64,000 nucleotides of DNA, taken from Solimicrobium silvestre. Lineage in GTDB: Bacteria; Pseudomonadota; Gammaproteobacteria; Burkholderiales; Burkholderiaceae_D. Both the position numbers and the translations under genes were made by a program. This document shows positions 26,917 through 37,927 of this stretch, in pieces (the stretch's first letter is position 1; each line of letters opens with the position of its first letter). The notes under the pieces were generated by a model. That model did no database searches and was not told the origin of the DNA. It was given only the letters and a program-made list of their open reading frames with translations. The stretch spans positions 26,871-90,870 of the forward strand of contig NZ_PUGF01000021.1 in assembly GCF_002976435.1 (NCBI RefSeq), written 5' to 3'.

Positions 26917-27061
26917 TGGCGAAGGAATTTTTCCTACATGATTGAATGCCCTATTTAGGGCATAGACAAACTTCCACGAAGCCTATAAGCTCCCAATAAT
27001 GCAAATAAGCAACTATTTGTAACGTAAGCGGAAACAACGTATTTAGACCATATTAACCACC

Positions 27062-28528
27062 ATGTTTATTATCCCCGTTGGCGACAGAGTAAATTGGAAG
27101 CGACCACCTATCATCACTCTGTTGCTGATTTTAGTGAACTGTTACGTGTTCTTTGCATTGCAAGGTAAGGATGCACAGCACGAACAGCAAGCTGGAAAAT
27201 ACTATTTCTCTTCCGAGTTACCCGACTGGGAATTACCGCGCTATGCGAGCTATCTTGAGCAACAGGGTCGCAGCGATGAATTCAAAAAATTCAATGCTCT
27301 GCTACTGAAAAAAAATGGTATGGCGTTACCGATAATGGTGCATGACACCAAATTCATGCTTGCCTTACAGTCCGAAAAAATCATTACACCAACAGCGCCG
27401 GAATACACCAATTGGAAAACCCAGCACGTACACTATATGGAGCAACGTTCCTTTACCTCCCGCTATATTTTCGAGGTAGATAACCCAAGCTTGCTCAAGG
27501 CCTTTACTTCCGCATTTTTACATGGCGGATTCGATCATTTACTCGGTAATATGGTGGTACTTTTTTTAGTCGGTTTTCTGGTGGAATCGATGGTTGGGAA
27601 AATTGTTTTTACGCTGGGTTACTGTATTTCAGCTTTGGTAGCAGCGTATAGTTTTGGGTTACTGAACGCTGAAGTCAGTCAAACCTTGCTGGGTGCTTCC
27701 GGAGCAATTGCCGGCGTGATGGGAATGTACACTGTCATTTTCGGCTCTAGAAAAATTGATTTCTTTTACTCGCTGGGATTTTATTTTGACTATGTCCGCG
27801 CCCCGGCGATTATGCTGCTGCCGCTTTGGCTGGGTAATGAGTTGTATCAGTTTTTTAGCGCAAATGGCTCGCATGTTGCGTATATGGCGCACTTTGGTGG
27901 TTTGCTTTGCGGCGCGTTGATTGCCTCGCTGTATCGCTGGCAGCGTCCCAATCAGATCAAACAACAGCATCAAGAAGCCGAAAAAGATGAAATGGATGGC
28001 GCCGCATTCCAACGCGGCATGAATTATTTGGGGCAAATGGAGTTCAAAAAAGCCTTGAGCATCTTCACGGAACTTCAAGCCAAACACCCCAAGGATGTGA
28101 ATTTGGCGAAACTGGTTTATCGTGCTGCCAAAGCGGATCCGGCTAGCCAGGAATATCACCGCGCGGCGTTACGCCTGCTCTCCTTGCGCGCCATGGATGA
28201 AACGACATCACATCAGACTTACACTATTTTTCAGGAGTATCTGCGCTGCGCTAAACCTTCGCACCGTTTAGGGAGTGATCTGGTCAGCAAGTTGGCACAA
28301 CGTTTTGCCAGCACCGGCTATGTGGATGATGCGGAAAAATTAACCGCTGTATTGCAACGTGCCACGCCACCGCACCAAGAACTTCCGACGGTACTGTTAG
28401 CGCTGGCGCGTGGTTATTATCGTGAGCAGCGCAAAGACCAGTTCAACGCGACTTTACAGCGTTTAATCCGGCAATTTCCACATTCGGAAGAAGCTCAGGC
28501 AGCAAATAAAATACTGCAAATGAGCTAA
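27062..28528 (+). CDS. Rhomboid-family intramembrane serine protease with C-terminal helical repeats
   Basis: Cuts substrates within the membrane. The N-terminal helix (PIITLLLILVNCYVFFALQG) is followed by an unusually long polar insert of about 100 residues. The rhomboid core then shows HGGFDHLLGNMVVLFLVGF, the catalytic serine in LGASGAIAGVMG (about residue 212), and the catalytic histidine in AHFGGLLCG (about residue 277). Residues about 310-488 are soluble helical repeats of TPR type, ending QRLIRQFPHSEEAQAANKIL. The total, 488 residues, is long for a bacterial rhomboid. It converges on a gene whose product also joins membrane helices to a similar repeat tail. Confidence 0.85.
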   Translation: MFIIPVGDRVNWKRPPIITLLLILVNCYVFFALQGKDAQHEQQAGKYYFSSELPDWELPRYASYLEQQGRSDEFKKFNALLLKKNGMALPIMVHDTKFMLALQSEKIITPTAPEYTNWKTQHVHYMEQRSFTSRYIFEVDNPSLLKAFTSAFLHGGFDHLLGNMVVLFLVGFLVESMVGKIVFTLGYCISALVAAYSFGLLNAEVSQTLLGASGAIAGVMGMYTVIFGSRKIDFFYSLGFYFDYVRAPAIMLLPLWLGNELYQFFSANGSHVAYMAHFGGLLCGALIASLYRWQRPNQIKQQHQEAEKDEMDGAAFQRGMNYLGQMEFKKALSIFTELQAKHPKDVNLAKLVYRAAKADPASQEYHRAALRLLSLRAMDETTSHQTYTIFQEYLRCAKPSHRLGSDLVSKLAQRFASTGYVDDAEKLTAVLQRATPPHQELPTVLLALARGYYREQRKDQFNATLQRLIRQFPHSEEAQAANKILQMS

Positions 28529-28544
28529 AAATCGGGCTAAAACG

Positions 28545-29843
28545 TCAGCCCAACGCTGCCATTTTATCTAACACCACAGCATAATCACGCGCATTACCGG
28601 CCAAGGGATGGTCGGGAAATTTCCGTTGAATCGCCTGCAAAATTTGTTGCGCCTCGGCGTTTTTACGATAGTGCTCGCTGAGTAATTGCGCGGATAAAAA
28701 GTAGATCGCTGGAATATCCGGGTGAGTTGGGTAGCGTCGGTCAAACTGGCGCATTAAATCCAGGGCCAGTTTGGGGCGACTCGCCAATTTGGCCGCCGTT
28801 GCCAATACGTGGATCTGGTACGAATCCTGAAGTCGAAATTCTCGGTCCAGTTTCAAGTGATATTCACATAAATCGAGCGCCTTGAATAAACGTTTTTCAT
28901 TGACCATTTTCGCGATAAATTCACGCGCATGATGTTGCGCCGCACTGGGGTCATGAGCCATTAGCAGTTTTTGATAACGCTCATGTAATTCGTTATTTTC
29001 CCAACGGGCTTTTATCGCTTCACGCAGCAAGTCAATAGCGGCCTGTTCCTGCCCATCCGCGATTAACGTACTCAATAAAGCGAGCGCAGGATCACTGCCC
29101 TTTTTCTCTGCCAGATTGGCTTCGGCCTGCTCAAATCCGACTTCCACATCAACACCCAATTTTTGGTGATATTGGTAAATCGCATAACCCATCATGTGAT
29201 ACATCATCAGCATGAAATAAAAACTGACAAAATTCATCAGCGGCTGCACCATCCACGAAGTGACATGCGCATGCAAAAAACTTTGTAACCAGGCACTGCT
29301 ACCCATCAAACTAAACAGAAAAAAACACAACGCCAAATAGGGAATACCGATAGTTTTTATATAGAACAAAATGCGTAAAGGATTCAGCGCCTGTGACAAG
29401 CTATGCGTGACTGCAATAATCATGATCGCGGCTGGCATCATCAACCCGCCCATCAACAGACTTATAAATAAACCGTTACGGCCACCGAGTGCGGCACAGA
29501 TGCCAATTTGAAACGCCAAAATAATAATCAGGCCATACTGACGAAACACCTGTTTTACATCGCCCTCGTCCGCATCAAGACTGGTTTCGCTTTCAAATTG
29601 CCCATTCATGGTACGTTCCATGATCACAAACACATACTTTAAAAAAAGCACAATCAAAACAAGATTGACTATGCCGCCCAACAACTTGGGCAGTACTGCA
29701 GTAAGTGCGGCAACGAGTGCGTATCCGGCAATCCGCAGAATGGAGGCAGTTTTCAGTGGATAGATGAAGAATCCCGGCAACCTGCGCCAAAAAGGCGTAA
29801 TGGTGAGTTCAGTTTTAGGTGCAAAACGCTGGTTAGTGCTCAT
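28545..29843 (-). CDS. Membrane protein with C-terminal TPR-like repeats
   Basis: Function unknown. The 432-residue product has about six membrane helices between residues 25 and 220 (GGIVNLVLIVLFLKYVFVIM, LALCFFLFSLMGSSAWLQSF). A soluble half of helical repeats follows: TLIADGQEQAAIDLLREAIK, KALDLCEYHLKLDREFRLQD and AQQILQAIQRKFPDHPLAGN. The last repeat resembles the end of the convergent rhomboid protein. The two genes are 16 bp apart tail to tail, so they are not one operon but may be functionally linked. Confidence 0.75.
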   Translation of the reverse strand: MSTNQRFAPKTELTITPFWRRLPGFFIYPLKTASILRIAGYALVAALTAVLPKLLGGIVNLVLIVLFLKYVFVIMERTMNGQFESETSLDADEGDVKQVFRQYGLIIILAFQIGICAALGGRNGLFISLLMGGLMMPAAIMIIAVTHSLSQALNPLRILFYIKTIGIPYLALCFFLFSLMGSSAWLQSFLHAHVTSWMVQPLMNFVSFYFMLMMYHMMGYAIYQYHQKLGVDVEVGFEQAEANLAEKKGSDPALALLSTLIADGQEQAAIDLLREAIKARWENNELHERYQKLLMAHDPSAAQHHAREFIAKMVNEKRLFKALDLCEYHLKLDREFRLQDSYQIHVLATAAKLASRPKLALDLMRQFDRRYPTHPDIPAIYFLSAQLLSEHYRKNAEAQQILQAIQRKFPDHPLAGNARDYAVVLDKMAALG

Positions 29844-30038
29844 ACGTGGAGATCTCAGGTGGGGAGGGGCTAGATTCGAAGCTCAATCGGCCCGCTAGAA
29901 GGAAATAGAGATTGTGCGCACGTTTAAGATGCACGTCAACTTCCGTGGACGTACATGTCTCTTTACCGTTTTACCTGCCTGATTTACTACTGACTGCCAG
30001 TTTCAATACGAACCTCGAAACCAGCAGTCATCACATAT

Positions 30039-31826
30039 TTAGTTTTTAGCTAAAACTGCTTTCGCTTTTTGTGCCGGGACAAATTCCTCACGTACCGCTT
30101 TCGCTAACAAATCTGGCGGCAACAAACCTTGGCTGAGCAAGAAATTATTAAAGGCGAAACGATCGAATTTTGCACCCAACGCCAATTCGGTTTCAGCACG
30201 CAATTGCAACAGACGTGAATAACCGTAGAAATAACTTCCGGCCTGCGCAGGCATGTTCAGCGTGTAACGATCTAATTCCTGACGTGCCATTGCTGGTGAT
30301 ATCAACACTTCATCGGTCAAAATGCGACCGGCTTCTTCACGGGTGATTAAACCGAGATTAAGCATTGGGTCGAGCATGGCTCTTGCGGCACGCAATAAAC
30401 GCAATTGCAACGCAATCATTTGACCTTCAGCTGGCTCAAAAGGCACCATTTCCGCTTCTGCGTACAAGGCCCAACCTTCTACGTTAACGCTATTAAACGC
30501 ATACAAACTACGTGCCTGAGAAACGCCGTGTTCAATCATTGCGCTGAACTGCAATTCATGACCTGGACGACCTTCATGCGCACTTAAAGTCCACGCAGCG
30601 CCGGGAAAATTGAAATCGTCATAGCTTTCGCTCTTACCGGCAGCAGCTGGGTTCCCAACAGGAAGAATGAACTGACCTTGTTCACCGGTATTACCGATCA
30701 ATTGTGGCGGCTGAAAATGCGGTGCTGGTTGCGCAGCAGATTCTGCATCAGAAGCCAAACGCATAATCATCGGACGATTTGGTACCTCGACTATTTTCCC
30801 TGTACGGATCGCTTCTTCTAATGTGACATTCACCTTTTTGTAGAACGCTTCTAACTGATCGTTAGGAATAGTGTTCTTTTTCATCGCACGAATTACGTCA
30901 CGATAATCACTAGCGTCAATCGCTAATTTTTTCGCTACTACCGGCGCTATTTGCTGCAGGGCTGAACGGGTTTCCATGAATTCAACTTGCGCACGCTGGA
31001 TCAATAATTGCGGATCAATATTAATGCCCATTTGCTTGAGGCTAAGCGCATATAGCTCCGGCGGAAGTTTGAAATCTTCACGCGCAACAGGCAGCACTTT
31101 AGCGCGCTCCCACGCAGCATAGTCGTTCAGCTGTTTTTCCATGGCAGCCAGTGTCGGTTCTGCGCCTTCAATCTTCATCTTGGCGAATAAATCACGGATA
31201 CCCTTGATGTAGGTAGGTACGTTGGTCAATGACTTATCTACCCGTTCTTTAGTCGGGCCTAGCAAACCTGGCTTACCTAATTTTTCCATAAACCGTGCTT
31301 CGGCTTGTTTTGTTACCGATTCGCTACCGGGATAAATTCCCACATAACGCTGCAAGCGTTCCAGTGCTTTGGCGCGTCGTTCTGCTGGCAATTGTTCTTG
31401 CAACAAATCCAGCATGCTTCCAAACATCAGTTGAGGAAGGTCGCTCCACGGCAGCAAGTATTTGTTCTCAAGCTGCGTTGAGGTGATGTCGTTATCGATG
31501 GATGCAATGAGAATATCAATGTCTTGCCGAACCCGCGCATCTTTTTCTTCCAATTGGCGTTTTTTCAAATCGGCCCGCACCAGCTGCATTGAGGCAATCA
31601 ACCGTTCATCAATATGAGGGCCAAGGTCTATTGCCAAACCATCGTATTGAGCCAAACCAAAACTAGAAGCCTGTTCCGGGACAAATTTCGCTTGCGCTTC
31701 AATCAATCGGTTGGTATTAGCGTTGCTGACATCAACCCATGAAGCTGAATTGTCAGGTGCGGCATTAGCGGCATTAAAACAAACAAGAGCGGCACTAACG
31801 GCTAACAAGCATTTTATGTTACGCAT
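30039..31826 (-). CDS. Secreted DUF885 family protein (putative metallopeptidase-like)
   Basis: A 595-residue protein starting with a signal peptide (CLLAVSAALVCFNAANA), so exported. The family is marked by an HEGRPGHELQ motif (here about residues 415-425), resembling a zinc-peptidase HExxH-like centre, and downstream by the EGWALYAEAEM glutamate region and ARAMLDPMLNLGLI. DUF885 proteins are thought to be peptidases of periplasm or envelope, but substrates are unknown. AAGGA precedes the ATG at 31826. It is divergent from the thiamin operon. Confidence 0.83.
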   Translation of the reverse strand: MRNIKCLLAVSAALVCFNAANAAPDNSASWVDVSNANTNRLIEAQAKFVPEQASSFGLAQYDGLAIDLGPHIDERLIASMQLVRADLKKRQLEEKDARVRQDIDILIASIDNDITSTQLENKYLLPWSDLPQLMFGSMLDLLQEQLPAERRAKALERLQRYVGIYPGSESVTKQAEARFMEKLGKPGLLGPTKERVDKSLTNVPTYIKGIRDLFAKMKIEGAEPTLAAMEKQLNDYAAWERAKVLPVAREDFKLPPELYALSLKQMGINIDPQLLIQRAQVEFMETRSALQQIAPVVAKKLAIDASDYRDVIRAMKKNTIPNDQLEAFYKKVNVTLEEAIRTGKIVEVPNRPMIMRLASDAESAAQPAPHFQPPQLIGNTGEQGQFILPVGNPAAAGKSESYDDFNFPGAAWTLSAHEGRPGHELQFSAMIEHGVSQARSLYAFNSVNVEGWALYAEAEMVPFEPAEGQMIALQLRLLRAARAMLDPMLNLGLITREEAGRILTDEVLISPAMARQELDRYTLNMPAQAGSYFYGYSRLLQLRAETELALGAKFDRFAFNNFLLSQGLLPPDLLAKAVREEFVPAQKAKAVLAKN

Positions 31827-31951
31827 ACATTTTCCTTAATTTAATTGGTCGCACTTCCAATGGAATAACGCCGTTGATGGGGATCATACAAGTTCAAGAC
31901 GAATCATTATATTTGCGGCGATTACTTAGTCGAAGTGAATGCGATAAAGCG

Positions 31952-31983
31952 CTAAAAAATGACAATGAAGTGTCATTTTTTAG
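31952..31983. terminator. Symmetric terminator-like hairpin between divergent genes
   Basis: CTAAAAAATGACA (31952-31964) and TGTCATTTTTTAG (31971-31983) pair perfectly over a 6-base loop, with A-rich and T-rich halves that could terminate transcription on either strand. Both neighbouring genes read away from it, so it does not end either of them. Confidence 0.55.
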
Positions 31984-32086
31984 GGACAGAATGATCGGTT
32001 AAGGCCTGATTAGAACAAATACTGGCGTGGTGGGCGATGCTATGAGCAGCAAAAAAACTTGAAAACTCCGATAGATCAGGTGATTT

Positions 32087-32242
32087 CATATACTTTCCTG
32101 TTTATCCATTTTTTTAATGCCTCTAATACCTTTTCAAACTATAAAAATGCAATTTTGATAGTATGTTTTCATCACCATATAAGTATTTATCATTACCACC
32201 ATAATATTAAAAATATACCGCTGTATGTAAATTGAAATATAA
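32087..32242. repeat. AT-rich interspersed repeat, copy D
   Basis: A divergent copy: TTCATATACT at the left end, TTTTTTTAATG, CTATAAAAATGCAATTTT and GATAGTATGTT in the middle, and AAATTGAAATAT at the right end line up in order with copies A (22438) and B (47440). Confidence 0.45.
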
Positions 32243-32278
32243 GCTTTTTTACTTTAATCCTCACTCCCTTCAAACCCC

Positions 32279-32307
32279 TGTCGAAAACCGAAATTTATAG
32301 CTATAAT
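32279..32307 (+). promoter_or_regulatory. Putative promoter of the thiamin operon
   Basis: A perfect TATAAT at 32302-32307 lies 17 bp after a weak TGTCGA -35 (32279-32284). Transcription would begin about 32314, shortly before the TPP riboswitch. Confidence 0.5.
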
Positions 32308-32356
32308 GCCCGCTGTAACTGGTTTGCAAATAACTGTTTTAGAAGCAACACATTAC

Positions 32357-32456
32357 ACTGCTAGGGGTCCTTCCTCAGACAAATCAAGCTCTATGTCTGC
32401 GGCAGGTGAGAAATACCCTTGACCTGATCTGGATAATGCCAGCGTAGGGAAGCACA
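32357..32456 (+). ncRNA. TPP (THI element) riboswitch
   Basis: The conserved THI-box elements are present in order: CTAGGGGTCC, a variable stem, GTGAGAAATACCC, ACCTGATCTGGATAATGCC and AGCGTAGGGAAGCA. This RNA binds thiamin pyrophosphate and shuts down expression of the genes after it. It ends about 100 bp before thiC, leaving room for an expression platform acting on thiC translation or on termination; I see no clear terminator hairpin with a T-run. Confidence 0.96.
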
Positions 32457-32531
32457 AGTGCCCGGCTATTCACCTCTCTGCCGCACTCCCCGCCTCCCCC
32501 GCTGTACTACTTTATTCATTTCTAGATTTAG

Positions 32532-34471
<1,940 letters not shown>

Positions 34472-34472
<1 letters not shown>

Positions 34473-34675
34473 TGATGGAAATTATATTAAACGGCGCAGC
34501 GCATCAACTAACAGAACAGCAATCGGTTGCTGAGTTGGTCGCCGCTTTAAATTTAACGCAACAGGCAATTGCTGTTGCGGTGAACCGCAGCATTATTGCG
34601 CGCCCCAACTGGGGCCAACATCAATTACAAGCGCAAGATCAGGTTGATGTAGTGCGTGCGATTGGCGGCGGTTGA
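34472..34675 (+). CDS. thiS: Sulfur carrier protein ThiS
   Basis: A 67-residue ubiquitin-like protein that carries sulfur as a C-terminal thiocarboxylate for thiazole formation. It begins MEIILNGAAHQLTEQQSVAE and ends in the required di-glycine, VVRAIGGG. The ATG overlaps the thiC stop by one base, and a second ATG follows directly (34475). In many relatives thiO sits between thiC and thiS; it is absent here. Confidence 0.95.
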
Positions 34676-34676
34676 T

Positions 34677-34794
34677 TGTAGGGTGGGCACAGCTTCATCG
34701 TGCCCACGCGTAACCGTTAATAAACAATGGATTTTATTTGCAGCTATTGTTCATCTTAAGTAACGCGTGGGCACAAACCCGTGCCCACCCTACA
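34677..34794. mobile_element. 118-bp terminal-inverted-repeat element between thiS and thiG
   Basis: It begins TGTAGGGTGGGCAC and ends with the exact inverse, GTGCCCACCCTACA (14 of 14). Each end also folds on itself (GTGGGCAC against GTGCCCAC), so a transcript would carry two hairpins. It starts 1 bp after the thiS stop. It is closely similar over one half to the element at 11131-11310, showing it is mobile or at least repeated. No ORF. Confidence 0.7.
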
Positions 34795-34825
34795 AAGCTG
34801 TTTTTGCACATGAATGGAATTTGAA

Positions 34826-35614
34826 ATGTCTAAAGAAAATACTGGATTCACCATCGCTGGTAAAACGTATTCTTCGCGCCTATTGGTTGGCAGCGGCAAG
34901 TACCGCGATTTGGAACAAACCCGTTTGGCGACAGAAGCCAGTGGAGCGGACATCATTACCGTGGCGATCCGTCGCGTCAATATTGGCCAAGACCCGAACG
35001 CGCCAAGTTTACTCGATGTAGTACCGCCATCGCGTTACACCATTCTGCCAAATTCGGCCGGCTGTTATAACGCCAAAGACGCTATCTATACCTTGCAACT
35101 CGGGCGTGAATTATTGGGCGGACATAAACTTTGCAAGCTCGAAGTGTTAGGCGATGAAAAAAGTTTATTCCCGAATATGCCGGAAACACTAATCGCCGCC
35201 GAAATTTTAGTAAAAGACGGCTTCGATGTGATGGTGTATTGCAGCGATGATCCGATTCAAGCCAAGATGCTGGAAGACATAGGCTGCGTCGCAGTCATGC
35301 CGCTGGCATCCTTAATTGGCTCAGGCATGGGTATTTTAAATCCGTGGAATTTATCGCTGATTATTGAACGCGCCACAGTCCCAGTATTGGTCGATGCCGG
35401 TGTAGGCACAGCTTCCGACGCAGCAATTGCCATGGAATTAGGTTGTGATGGTGTGTTAATGAATACCGCCATCGCCGGTGCGCAAGACCCGATACGCATG
35501 GCACGCGCTATGCGCTTGGCGGTGGAAGCTGGACGCGAAGCATTTTTAGCTGGTCGAATTCCAAAACGATTTAGTGCTTCCGCATCGTCGCCGATGTCTG
35601 GTCGCGTTGTCTAA
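34826..35614 (+). CDS. thiG: Thiazole synthase ThiG
   Basis: Forms the thiazole phosphate from deoxyxylulose phosphate, ThiS thiocarboxylate and dehydroglycine. It is a TIM-barrel protein starting [20 protein letters not shown], with the Schiff-base lysine in [15 protein letters not shown] and the phosphate-binding [20 protein letters not shown] and [12 protein letters not shown] use ATG 34826 (262 residues); an in-frame ATG at 34814 is possible. The gene is separated from thiS by the 118-bp inverted-repeat element, otherwise the operon would be nearly gapless. Confidence 0.96.
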   Translation: MSKENTGFTIAGKTYSSRLLVGSGKYRDLEQTRLATEASGADIITVAIRRVNIGQDPNAPSLLDVVPPSRYTILPNSAGCYNAKDAIYTLQLGRELLGGHKLCKLEVLGDEKSLFPNMPETLIAAEILVKDGFDVMVYCSDDPIQAKMLEDIGCVAVMPLASLIGSGMGILNPWNLSLIIERATVPVLVDAGVGTASDAAIAMELGCDGVLMNTAIAGAQDPIRMARAMRLAVEAGREAFLAGRIPKRFSASASSPMSGRVV

Positions 35615-36416
35615 GTTAAATAAGCCAGTGAAGCCGTGTGTTTTAGTCTTTGCGGGTAGTGATCCCAGTGGCGGCGCGGGTATTTCTGCCGACATTGAAG
35701 CGATTGCCGCGCAAGGCGCACACGCGCTACCAATTATTACCGCTATTACCGTGCAAGATAATGATCGGGTATTTGCGGTGCACCCCGTCGCTGCCGACCT
35801 CATTTTGCAGCAGGCGCAAACTCTGACCAACAAGATGCCTATTAGCGCCATCAAAATAGGCATTATTGCCAGCCAGACGAATGCGGCGGCTTTAGCGGGA
35901 TGGATCACTGCTATTAAAAAGCAGTATCCCAATCTACCCGTCATACTAGATCCGGTTTTAGCGAGCGGTCATGGCGACGCTTTAGCAGTTGAAGATCCAC
36001 TGGCATCCATCTCGCCATTACTCAACATCGCCACGTTAATCACACCCAATTTGCCTGAAGCCGCCAAACTTTGCCCGGATGCCAAGAGCGCCTTGCAACA
36101 AGCGCGGCATTTAATGCAGTTCGGTGCGACGGATATCTTAATTAAGGGTGGACATAGCACCGACGCCAACATCACCAATAGCTGGTTTCACGGTGAAGAA
36201 AATAGGGATTGGCAATGGCCGCGTTTAGCAGGCGCATTTCATGGCAGCGGGTGCACCTTGGCCTCGGCCATCGCTGGACAGCTGGCTTGCGGCGCATCCA
36301 TGCAGCAGGCACTTGAAGCAGCACAAACCTATTGCCACCAGACGCTGGAACATGCATATGCCATCGCACCAGGCCAACTAATACCAAACCGCACTTTTAT
36401 TCCAAATTCACCATGA
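35607..36416 (+). CDS. thiD: HMP / HMP-phosphate kinase ThiD
   Basis: Phosphorylates hydroxymethylpyrimidine and its monophosphate to HMP-PP. The N-terminus [20 protein letters not shown] is the ribokinase-fold substrate site. The anion-hole region near the end reads [20 protein letters not shown], with the catalytic cysteine/aspartate area typical of ThiD. The start is uncertain: TTG 35607 overlaps the thiG end by 8 bp; GTG 35574 and GTG 35628 are in frame. The stop overlaps the thiE start (ATGA). About 269 residues, normal for the family. Confidence 0.93.
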   Translation: MSKLNKPVKPCVLVFAGSDPSGGAGISADIEAIAAQGAHALPIITAITVQDNDRVFAVHPVAADLILQQAQTLTNKMPISAIKIGIIASQTNAAALAGWITAIKKQYPNLPVILDPVLASGHGDALAVEDPLASISPLLNIATLITPNLPEAAKLCPDAKSALQQARHLMQFGATDILIKGGHSTDANITNSWFHGEENRDWQWPRLAGAFHGSGCTLASAIAGQLACGASMQQALEAAQTYCHQTLEHAYAIAPGQLIPNRTFIPNSP

Positions 36417-37033
36417 ACACTAATCTCACCGGACTGTACCTCGTTACCCCTGATTGGGATGACACCAACCAACTACTGGAGATCAGCGAGTTAGCCTTAA
36501 AAGGCGGCGCGTCCTTGCTGCAATATCGTCATAAAACGGCAGACGGTCAATTACGCAAACAGCAAGCGACGGCCTTGCTGGAATTATGCCGCGCTTATCA
36601 CTGCCCCTTCATCATCAACGACCACGTAGAGCTCTGCATGGAATTAGATGCAGATGGCATACACGTAGGCGGGTTAGACGCATCAGTAGCTCAAGTTCGC
36701 GCCGCCGTCGGCCCGAATAAAATCGTCGGAGCATCCTGTTATGGCGATATGCAACTGGCTCACACCGCACAACAGCAAGGCGCAAGCTACGTCGCTTTCG
36801 GCGGCTTTTATCCTTCGCGGATTAAAAAATATCCCGTCACCACGCCGCACAACATCGTCACGCAAGCCAAACTAGAAATTGCGCTGCCGAATGTGGTGAT
36901 TGGCGGCATGACGATAGAAAATTGCCAGCCTTTAGTTACGGCTGGTGCGGATATGGTGGCAGCCATAAGTAGTGTGTATATGGCAGAAAATCCAGAGCTA
37001 GCGGCGCGTGGATTTTGTGACTTATTTAAGTAA
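36413..37033 (+). CDS. thiE: Thiamin-phosphate synthase ThiE
   Basis: Couples HMP-PP with thiazole phosphate to give thiamin phosphate. The 206-residue barrel protein shows GLYLVTPD at its start, LLQYRHKTADGQLRKQQA (substrate pyrophosphate site), FIINDHVELCMELDADGIHV, VGASCYGD and YVAFGGFYPSRIKK. The start is ATG 36413, overlapping the thiD stop by 4 bp; an upstream in-frame start lies inside thiD and is not needed. It is the last gene of the operon. Confidence 0.95.
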   Translation: MNTNLTGLYLVTPDWDDTNQLLEISELALKGGASLLQYRHKTADGQLRKQQATALLELCRAYHCPFIINDHVELCMELDADGIHVGGLDASVAQVRAAVGPNKIVGASCYGDMQLAHTAQQQGASYVAFGGFYPSRIKKYPVTTPHNIVTQAKLEIALPNVVIGGMTIENCQPLVTAGADMVAAISSVYMAENPELAARGFCDLFK

Positions 37034-37053
37034 AAATATTCCAGAAAAATATT

Positions 37054-37073
37054 TGTAGCACTTATGTGCTACA
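37054..37073. promoter_or_regulatory. Palindromic operator of the RHH/RelE toxin-antitoxin pair
   Basis: TGTAGCAC and GTGCTACA form a perfect 8-bp inverted repeat around TTAT, 36 bp before the antitoxin ATG. This is the usual site for autorepression by a ribbon-helix-helix antitoxin. Confidence 0.6.
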
Positions 37074-37109
37074 CTTTATTCCTTGTCTAGGAAACCGCTG
37101 GAGCCTGCT

Positions 37110-37397
37110 ATGACCACGACCACAATTCGTTTATCCGATGAGTTAAAAGCCCGGATTACCGCTGCAGCCAATCACGCTGAAACAACTACGCACAACTTTA
37201 TTCTTCAAGCCATTGCAGAAAAAACTGCTCAAGAAGAGCTAAAGCGTGACTTTGATAATGAGGCAGAAGCGCGCTACGCCAATATTCTAGCTACTGGAAA
37301 AGCCATTCCTTGGCATGAAATGCGTGACTATCTTGAAAGCCGAGCCAGTGGTAAAACATCAGCTATTCGCCCTACCGCCAAGAAACTGGTGCGCTAA
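37110..37397 (+). CDS. Ribbon-helix-helix antitoxin
   Basis: A 95-residue protein starting TTTTIRLSDELKARITAAAN, a CopG/MetJ-like ribbon-helix-helix that binds operator DNA as a dimer. The second helix reads THNFILQAIAEK, and the charged C-terminal half should wrap the toxin. I start at ATG 37110 since the strand motif begins right there; an in-frame TTG at 37083 adds nine residues without support. The toxin gene starts 2 bp after its stop. Confidence 0.83.
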   Translation: MTTTTIRLSDELKARITAAANHAETTTHNFILQAIAEKTAQEELKRDFDNEAEARYANILATGKAIPWHEMRDYLESRASGKTSAIRPTAKKLVR

Positions 37398-37399
37398 CA

Positions 37400-37690
37400 A
37401 TGACCCGCATCGAGTTAGCAACTGAGGTTGGCGCAGACATAGACCGTATTCTTGCTCACCTTGTCGAATACAATGTTGAAAATCCTCCTGCACGTATTCA
37501 AGAGATCATTCAAGCGATCTCAGTGCTTGAATACAATCCACTTATAGGCCGCACTGTTAACTCTAACAACAGGGAATTAGTGATAGGCCGCCGTTCACAT
37601 GGTCATGTTGCTTTATATCGTTACCTGGCCGAAATTGATACCGTTTTTGTTCTGGCCTTGCGTAGCCAAAAAGAAGCAGGCTACATATAA
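37400..37690 (+). CDS. RelE/ParE-family toxin
   Basis: A 96-residue protein with the small RelE/ParE fold: IELATEVGADIDRILAHLVEY (helical hairpin), then LEYNPLIGRTV, RELVIGRRSHGHVALYRYL and TVFVLALRSQKEAGY (the four-strand sheet with basic residues). The pattern PLIGR followed by a basic strand is typical. It could inhibit gyrase (ParE) or cut mRNA (RelE); the sequence does not decide. A short hairpin, TCAATAG/CTATTGA, lies at its stop. Confidence 0.83.
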   Translation: MTRIELATEVGADIDRILAHLVEYNVENPPARIQEIIQAISVLEYNPLIGRTVNSNNRELVIGRRSHGHVALYRYLAEIDTVFVLALRSQKEAGYI

Positions 37691-37927
37691 TCAATAGCAA
37701 CTATTGATAGTTTATTGCTCTCATTTGTGACGCAATACAACAAAAAACATCAAAATTTGAATCGGAAGTCTATCAAAAAGAGAGCTGCGCTATAATCTTT
37801 ACCAAATGTAACATTGCCTTAATATAAATCTCTTAAAATAGTTATTTGAAACACTGAGCAATAGTCCGAGCCGGATGTTTGCCTTGTTTTTGCTTACTTT
37901 TTCTGCGTACTTTTTCTTACTGCCAAG

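Larger units (their letters stand above)
31827..32278. other. Divergent intergenic region upstream of the thiamin operon leader
   Basis: Contains a strong terminator-like hairpin at 31952-31983 and a copy of the AT-rich interspersed repeat at 32087-32242, described separately. I see no coding frame of credible length. Confidence 0.5.

Noticed and set aside
37691..37707. Hairpin TCAATAG/CTATTGA after the RelE-type toxin as a terminator
   Set aside because: Stem is short and AT-rich and is followed by a mixed sequence rather than a T-run; too weak to call.
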